Made by a program: the position numbers and the translations under genes. The notes beneath the pieces were generated by a model that worked only from the letters and a program-made list of their open reading frames with translations, was not told where the DNA came from and did no database searches. DNA of 64,000 bases from Sphaerothrix gracilis (lineage in GTDB: Bacteria > Cyanobacteriota > Cyanobacteriia > Phormidesmidales > Phormidesmidaceae). Where the stretch lies: the NCBI RefSeq assembly GCF_030405905.1, contig NZ_JASATW010000010.1, positions 124,001 through 188,000 on the forward strand, given 5' to 3'. Positions 59,402 through 64,000 of the stretch are shown here, one piece after another (position 1 is the stretch's first letter; each line of letters starts with the position of its first letter).

Positions 59402-59633
59402 GTCTAATCCAGGCATCCTGAAACTCTAGTGCCAGCCGCTGAATCGTGCCAGAGGCGATCGCATCTTCTAGCAGCGCTAAAAGCTTGGTTTCCCGGTCGC
59501 TCAGCGATCGGCCCCAGCTCAGCCGGGCAATTTCGCGTTCGGCTCCCGGCGACAGCTCCCCTAAACTCAGCGCATTGCGTATCAGCAGCTCTAACGACAC
59601 GCTAGATCTGGTTGTACTGGCAATATCCCACAT
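59382..59633 (-). CDS. Conserved small protein of unknown function
   Basis: The 83-residue protein starts with an ATG and is mostly helical: LELLIRNALSLGELSPGAER, then EIARLSWGRSLSDRETKLLA, then LLEDAIASGTIQRLALEF. It overlaps the end of the 93-residue gene by 20 bp. The pattern SLGELSPGAEREI recurs in short cyanobacterial proteins, role unknown. Confidence 0.62.
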   Translation of the reverse strand: MWDIASTTRSSVSLELLIRNALSLGELSPGAEREIARLSWGRSLSDRETKLLALLEDAIASGTIQRLALEFQDAWIRPNAACA

Positions 59634-59732
59634 AGACCCTGATTGCTAAATCATTACTAGCAAGGACTTCACCCGGCGGCAGCCCAATTCCGGGCGCCAG
59701 AGTTCACTTTTTGATCTGGCACAGGGGGTACC

Positions 59733-61496
59733 CTACTCATCCCCCTGCCGCTGCCGCTTGAAGCGACTGTCCTGCCAGGCGTTGCCGATGCCCTGCAAAA
59801 TGCCGCGTCCCACCAAACCAATGCCGCGCCCTACCAGCTCCGTCAGCACGTAAACTAAACCATTGCCCGCAAAGGAAATTACCCGGCGCAGACGCGGCGC
59901 GATCGCATCCCGGGCCTCAATGGCCAGCGTCACCGCATAGCGCAGCCCGGAGAGCTGGCTCAGTTCTTCCTGACGGGGCGCGTAGATAGTGGTCGTCTGA
60001 ATGCCCCGCTCCGTCAGAATCAGCAGCGGATACTGGCTTTCAAACATGGCTCTAGGCTCGCCCACGTAGCTTTGCCAGCGATAGCGCCAAGCCAGTTCAT
60101 TACGGAAGCGCTCAATCTCACGGGTTGACAGCAGGCGCTGGGTATACAGATTTTTCTTCAGCGCTTCGACATTCGGAAACTGGTTCAATAGCGGCTGAAT
60201 GACGCCATTGGCGACCTGGATTATGCAGTTTTCTAGCAGCTGCTGGCTCTGGGTGAGGGACTCATATGCGGCAGCAGGATGGAGCGTCCCGTTGACCAGC
60301 ATGGGGGACTGAAACAGCAGGTGCTCTAGGAGGGAGGCCACTAAAGGAATGCGATCGAGAGTTTCAGCCTGGACGGTGACTTGCTCAGCTAAAAGCTGGG
60401 GCACCACCCCCTGCTCGGTTCCCTCTACCTGAACGGTATAGTATTTGCCAAAAAAGTCGGTGATGACGGCCTGCCACCAGTCGCCTAAAAGCTGAGACTT
60501 GCGCTCTACAAGCTGGCCGGGCTGCAGCTGGGAGTAGCGAATATCTTCTAATAAAGTCTCTAGCTGGCGCAGAACCAGGTAGAGCAGCTCCCGCTTTTTT
60601 TCAGGGCGCAGAATGTCAATTTCTAAGGGCAGGTCTGAGCGATTGGTCAGGGGCGTCTGCAGCTTGCGAAAAACTGCCTCAAAGACAAAGCTGCGAATGT
60701 CGTCAGGCGTAGTTGTAACTAAGCTGCCAGCGCTGTTGACAGGTGCGATCGCCCGGTCTGCAGGTATCGCAGCGATCGCCCTCGGAACTGTCTCTGATGG
60801 TTCACTGCCAAATATCTGGGGCTGGCTGGCCGGAGAAAAACGCGGCGTTGCCAGCAGCCGATTGACCAGCCACTTTGCGGCTCGTAGCTCGCGGTAGCGG
60901 CCTGCTAGGACAGCCCGGTAAATGGGCGAAGTCACTGCCTGATACTGGGCGATCGCCTCAGTCATCTCCGCTTCAATTTGCTGCAGGTGAGATAGTCTGA
61001 GGCTGATGCGCATGGCCGTCAGCGGTCCTGGAATCGGTGTGGGTTCAGGCTCAGGCTGAGGCTCAGGGGCAACCGGGCGCTGCCCCCGCGCCGTCTGTCG
61101 CACCAGCCGTACCAGCTGCTGCACTGGCATACCCCGCAGGCCATAGTTACTGGCACCTGCCTGTAAAGCAGCCTCCCGCAGAATTGGCTCGCTGTGGGCG
61201 CTGAGCACCAGAATCGGCAGTTGGGGAAACTGCGATCGCAGGGTTTGACAGAGCCGCAGCCCTGCTACCTGGGTTGGAGAGTTTTGGCCCAGCCCTAGAT
61301 CTAAGATGACTAAATCGATCGCCACTGGCGCAGTCGTTGCCTCGGCTGTAGCCGTGAGAACCTGCAGCGCTTCTGCAGCCGTACTGGCTTCGGTCGTGAC
61401 CTGAAAATCGGGAAAATGCTCTAGCCAAATACGCAAACCCAGCCGAAAAACCGGATCATCGTCAATCAGCATGAGCTGCAGCGGGCGATCGCTCAT
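59733..61496 (-). CDS. Response regulator with DUF3685 output domain
   Basis: This is a 587-residue protein. The N-terminal receiver (1-130) has Asp12 to Asp14 (MLIDDDPVFRLGL) and the phospho-acceptor Asp66 in LVILDLGLG. The usual conserved Lys before the Pro is Arg121 (NYGLRGMPV), which could change signalling. A proline linker (QPEPEPTPIPGP) leads to DUF3685 (about 160-587), with helices such as LLYLVLRQLETLLEDIRYSQ and RFRNELAWRYRWQSYVGEPR. A similar arrangement exists across cyanobacteria with no known output. The next gene starts 3 bp after its start region on the same strand, so they form one unit. Confidence 0.85.
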   Translation of the reverse strand: MSDRPLQLMLIDDDPVFRLGLRIWLEHFPDFQVTTEASTAAEALQVLTATAEATTAPVAIDLVILDLGLGQNSPTQVAGLRLCQTLRSQFPQLPILVLSAHSEPILREAALQAGASNYGLRGMPVQQLVRLVRQTARGQRPVAPEPQPEPEPTPIPGPLTAMRISLRLSHLQQIEAEMTEAIAQYQAVTSPIYRAVLAGRYRELRAAKWLVNRLLATPRFSPASQPQIFGSEPSETVPRAIAAIPADRAIAPVNSAGSLVTTTPDDIRSFVFEAVFRKLQTPLTNRSDLPLEIDILRPEKKRELLYLVLRQLETLLEDIRYSQLQPGQLVERKSQLLGDWWQAVITDFFGKYYTVQVEGTEQGVVPQLLAEQVTVQAETLDRIPLVASLLEHLLFQSPMLVNGTLHPAAAYESLTQSQQLLENCIIQVANGVIQPLLNQFPNVEALKKNLYTQRLLSTREIERFRNELAWRYRWQSYVGEPRAMFESQYPLLILTERGIQTTTIYAPRQEELSQLSGLRYAVTLAIEARDAIAPRLRRVISFAGNGLVYVLTELVGRGIGLVGRGILQGIGNAWQDSRFKRQRQGDE

Positions 61497-61499
61497 GGC

Positions 61500-63299
61500 C
61501 TACCAGCCAGAAGAGTCATCATCAGCGGCGGTATCCTCCCAACTTTCACTCGCATCATCGACCCGTTCCAGCGACCACAGATATTCTCGCTCAGCCCGCC
61601 AGTTAGCAATGGCGCTACGGGCCTCGCCGTAGAGCGCCCGGCCCGGCGCAATTTGAGAAGCCCGGTCGATCGCGGCGGTGAGGCTGCCCCGATAGGCCAG
61701 TTCTCTTGCTTCTACCAGGATAGGGCGATCCTCAGCCACCTGAATCTGGGCTGTCCAGCCCTGAATGGCCGTCTGGGCCTGATCGTACAGCGCCCGCTCT
61801 GGCTCAATCCCTTTGGCCTTCTCAATTGCCTCCTTCAGCTTACCGTCTGCGGCCAGGGTATTCGCCTCTTTCAGAATTGGCTGATCCTGAATCACCTCAA
61901 TCCGGTTCATCCAGCTGGCAATCCGGGTCTGGGCCTCAATCCGCAAAGCTCGTCCCAGGGCGACTTTCTGGGCTTCAGCGATCGCCGCCTGGTAAGCTGC
62001 CACCGTTCCGGCCCCGGCCAGCCGGGTAGCCCGCTGCAGATAGGGCCGATCTTCAATCTGCTCAATCTGGTTTTGCCAGTGAGCCACCAAGGTTTGAGCC
62101 TGAGGACGGCGGGGGCGATCGCTGCCAATGAGCCGAGCCTGCTGGGCGGCATAGCGATAGGTTTCTAGCTGGCCGATGCTGGCAACCCAGTTGGCGGTTT
62201 GGAGCTGCAGCAGATCTTGGAGTGACTGCTGCCAGGTGGCGAGCTGCGCCTGAGCGTCCTCGTAAAAAGGACTGGTGGGCTGAATCTGCTGCACTGCCGA
62301 AATGGCTTCTCTCAGGTTGAAGATATCGCCAATCTGCGGCTCCCAGGTGGACAGATTGCTCACTAACTTCTGGGCCTGAGCGAACTGAATTAAATCTTGG
62401 GCTTCTGGCACCAGGGTCGGATCGACGGGCACCTGCTGCACTGCCTCAATGGCCGCGTCTAAGTTGCCCAGTTCCCACTGACGAAAGCTATACATCAAGA
62501 GCGTTTCGCTCCAGTCGTCAATCTCCGTCTTGGCTTCCTGCCAGGCCTGACTTTGTAGATTCATGCTCTGAGCCAGGGCGATCGCTTCGCCTAGATCGGC
62601 GATGTTGCCCGTCTCCGCTAGGTCACGGGCCTGCTGCAGCTGCTGCCAGCCCTGGGATTCTAGCTCAATTTGGCCTTTCAAAGCCTGAAACTGGTGGCGT
62701 ACCCAGTGATCGGTGTAGAGCTTTTTCAACCCCTGCAGCGTTTCGTTGGCCTGCTGCCATTGCCGCTCGGCGATCGCCGCCTGCACCTCAGATGCAATCT
62801 CAGCGCCGGTTTCCCATTCAGCCTGCCATACCGACATGGTGGACTGTACGGCTTTGTAGCTCTCCGCCCGCTCCGGAATCTTGCCCGCCAGAGTCAGCGC
62901 CGCCTCTAAATCCCCCTCATTGACGCGGCGGCGAGCAACCGTGACTAAATCAGTAGACCACTGTTCCAACAGCGGCGCGGTTTCCGTGTGCAGGGGATGA
63001 CGCTCACCCCAGGGTGCCACTAGCTCAATGGCTGCTACCAGGTGATCAGGCGCTTTAGAGGCAGCGGCGGCCTTGGCACAGTAGAGGCGATCGCTGTCGG
63101 GGCTGAGCCGCGAGATTTCCTCACAGTTGGGAATGGGGGGAATGCGGGTCAGCGATGCGATCGCCCACAGGCCCACAGCACTGGAGCCAACTAGCAGAAA
63201 CAGCCAGAGCATTGGCCAAGCCCAGTTGCTGGGCGGCCAGCGTCGCTGAGAGGCGCTCAAAGCCTTGGGAAAGGGAGATTCAGCCGGGGGAGAGGTCAT
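61500..63299 (-). CDS. Membrane-anchored helical-repeat protein of unknown function
   Basis: The ATG at 63299 (MTSPPAESPFPKALSASQRR) is preferred to 63344, giving 599 residues. One membrane helix lies near 30-50 (MLWLFLLVGSSAVGLWAIAS). The rest is about ten diverged helical repeats of 60 residues, with phrases like LAADGKLKEAIEKAKGIEPE, ALYDQAQTAIQGWTAQIQVA and LAYRGSLTAAIDRASQIAPG, so a TPR-like superhelix outside the membrane. The C-terminus is acidic (ASESWEDTAADDDSSGW). The stop is 3 bp from the next gene's start, indicating an operon with the DUF3685 regulator. Confidence 0.78.
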   Translation of the reverse strand: MTSPPAESPFPKALSASQRRWPPSNWAWPMLWLFLLVGSSAVGLWAIASLTRIPPIPNCEEISRLSPDSDRLYCAKAAAASKAPDHLVAAIELVAPWGERHPLHTETAPLLEQWSTDLVTVARRRVNEGDLEAALTLAGKIPERAESYKAVQSTMSVWQAEWETGAEIASEVQAAIAERQWQQANETLQGLKKLYTDHWVRHQFQALKGQIELESQGWQQLQQARDLAETGNIADLGEAIALAQSMNLQSQAWQEAKTEIDDWSETLLMYSFRQWELGNLDAAIEAVQQVPVDPTLVPEAQDLIQFAQAQKLVSNLSTWEPQIGDIFNLREAISAVQQIQPTSPFYEDAQAQLATWQQSLQDLLQLQTANWVASIGQLETYRYAAQQARLIGSDRPRRPQAQTLVAHWQNQIEQIEDRPYLQRATRLAGAGTVAAYQAAIAEAQKVALGRALRIEAQTRIASWMNRIEVIQDQPILKEANTLAADGKLKEAIEKAKGIEPERALYDQAQTAIQGWTAQIQVAEDRPILVEARELAYRGSLTAAIDRASQIAPGRALYGEARSAIANWRAEREYLWSLERVDDASESWEDTAADDDSSGW

Positions 63300-63394
63300 G
63301 GCGGCGCGGCCTCGTGTGCCTAAAGTTGCTGCCATTGTAGGCACAATTCCGCAAAGTTTGACGCCCTTTTTAGGCGAAACGTCACAAGATAATG

Positions 63395-64000
63395 TTAATT
63401 CTGCTCAGCTACAGCCACATAGGCTCCCAACCCCATCAAGGTCGAGCCAGAAACGAGCCGCTGCAGCCGTCTAAACTGATAGTTAGTTTTGAGCCGCTGA
63501 CCAAGCGGCCCGGCAAAGGTCGCTACAGCTAAATCAGCAGCGAAGTTAAAGGAAGTGGTGATCAGTCCCAAAACTAAGAACTGCGCCAGGACGCTGCCGT
63601 TTTCTACCTGCACAAACTGAGGAATAAAGGCCAGGAAAAATAGGGCTGTTTTGGGATTGAGCACTTCCGTCATCACTCCCTGGGTAAAAGCGCTGCTTTT
63701 TAGCATGGGGCTGTAGCTGGCATCGGCGGCGATCGCTAAGGTGTCCGAGCTGAGCAGCGTTTTTAGCCCTAGATAGATGAGATAGGCGGCCCCGATATAT
63801 TTGACAATTGAGAAGGCGATCGCGGAGGTCATCAGCAGGCTAGAAAGTCCTAGCGCTGCTGCCACGACATGAAACAGCCCCCCGACAAATAGCCCCATCA
63901 CCGAGGCAATGCCAACCGCCCGGCCTCCATGCAGGCTCCGGGCTAGGGTGTAGAGAATGCCGGGGCCGGGGGTAATGCTGAGGATAAAGGCAGCCGTGAG
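63395..64000 (-). CDS. LysE/RhtB-family exporter (5' end outside window)
   Basis: The frame is open to the right window edge; the N-terminal phrase LTAAFILSITPGPGILYTLA, then RSLHGGRAVGIASVMGLFVG, is the conserved LysE family start (TPGP-x3-L-T/Y). Only the first few residues are missing. Helices include FSIVKYIGAAYLIYLGLKTL, FTQGVMTEVLNPKTALFFLA and FIPQFV, then a C-terminal pair. LysE proteins export amino acids. A shorter internal start at 63901 exists, but the upstream frame is clearly coding. The substrate is unknown. Confidence 0.88.
   Translation of the reverse strand, partial: LTAAFILSITPGPGILYTLARSLHGGRAVGIASVMGLFVGGLFHVVAAALGLSSLLMTSAIAFSIVKYIGAAYLIYLGLKTLLSSDTLAIAADASYSPMLKSSAFTQGVMTEVLNPKTALFFLAFIPQFVQVENGSVLAQFLVLGLITTSFNFAADLAVATFAGPLGQRLKTNYQFRRLQRLVSGSTLMGLGAYVAVAEQN

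Overview
The window is cyanobacterial chromosome. It carries psbU, the orange carotenoid protein gene (ocp) followed by its partner frp, an NblS/Hik33-type kinase, an NblB-like protein, btpA, a Tic20 homologue and a transaldolase with a C-terminal EF-hand pair. The palindrome GCGATCGC (HIP1) is scattered through almost all of it. The base composition and gene set suggest a Leptolyngbya-like or related lineage, but the sequence alone does not fix the genus. No rRNA, tRNA or CRISPR array was recognised.

Layout. 1-11 kb is ordinary chromosome: a truncated sugar-type ABC substrate-binding protein, a LysR regulator, a BlaI/M56-peptidase pair, a decapeptide-repeat protein, recF, a DMT exporter, a ROK kinase, an NblB-like HEAT protein, a CBS protein, an M42 peptidase and a PEP-CTERM GDSL esterase. 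11.7-19.3 kb is the accessory region. It is an integron-type gene cassette array without an integrase (a CALIN). Six attC-like sites, all in the same orientation, delimit six cassettes. These carry a membrane/beta-repeat protein, an Mrr-like nuclease, a PIN toxin with a small partner, a VOC/SRPBCC pair, a class D beta-lactamase and an HNH endonuclease. An IS1-family element with an 8-bp target duplication sits in cassette 1, and a 5'-truncated REP-associated transposase sits in cassette 3. Three 41-bp tandem repeats lie just left of the first core site. HIP1 is absent for about 9.4 kb around the array. Two related small genes flank it, and the right-hand one appears to have lost its native start to the array.

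19.6-31.3 kb holds an SLH lipoprotein, ldcA, a rhomboid protease, the photoprotection pair ocp-frp, tal, nblS, an HtrA protease, a phasin-like protein and an FKBP isomerase. 31.5-48.2 kb holds a TolC channel, a radical SAM protein, uppP, a DUF3120 protein, an FHA-adenylate cyclase, psbU, nadB, a VKOR-thioredoxin fusion, btpA, rimO, a DEAD-box helicase, a Tic20 homologue and rnhA. 48.4-58.2 kb has two overlapping glycosyltransferases, a 748-aa protein of unknown function and two large adjacent histidine kinases. 58.2-64 kb has exonuclease III, small conserved proteins, a DUF3685 response regulator, a long helical-repeat membrane protein and a truncated LysE exporter.

How they fit together. OCP quenches phycobilisome excitation under strong light and FRP resets it. 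NblS and the NblB-like protein belong to the phycobilisome stress-degradation pathway, and PsbU stabilises the oxygen-evolving complex, so light-stress functions are well represented. The cassette array is a separate, acquired layer made largely of nucleases, a toxin-like gene and an antibiotic-resistance enzyme. It is the part of the window most worth following up.
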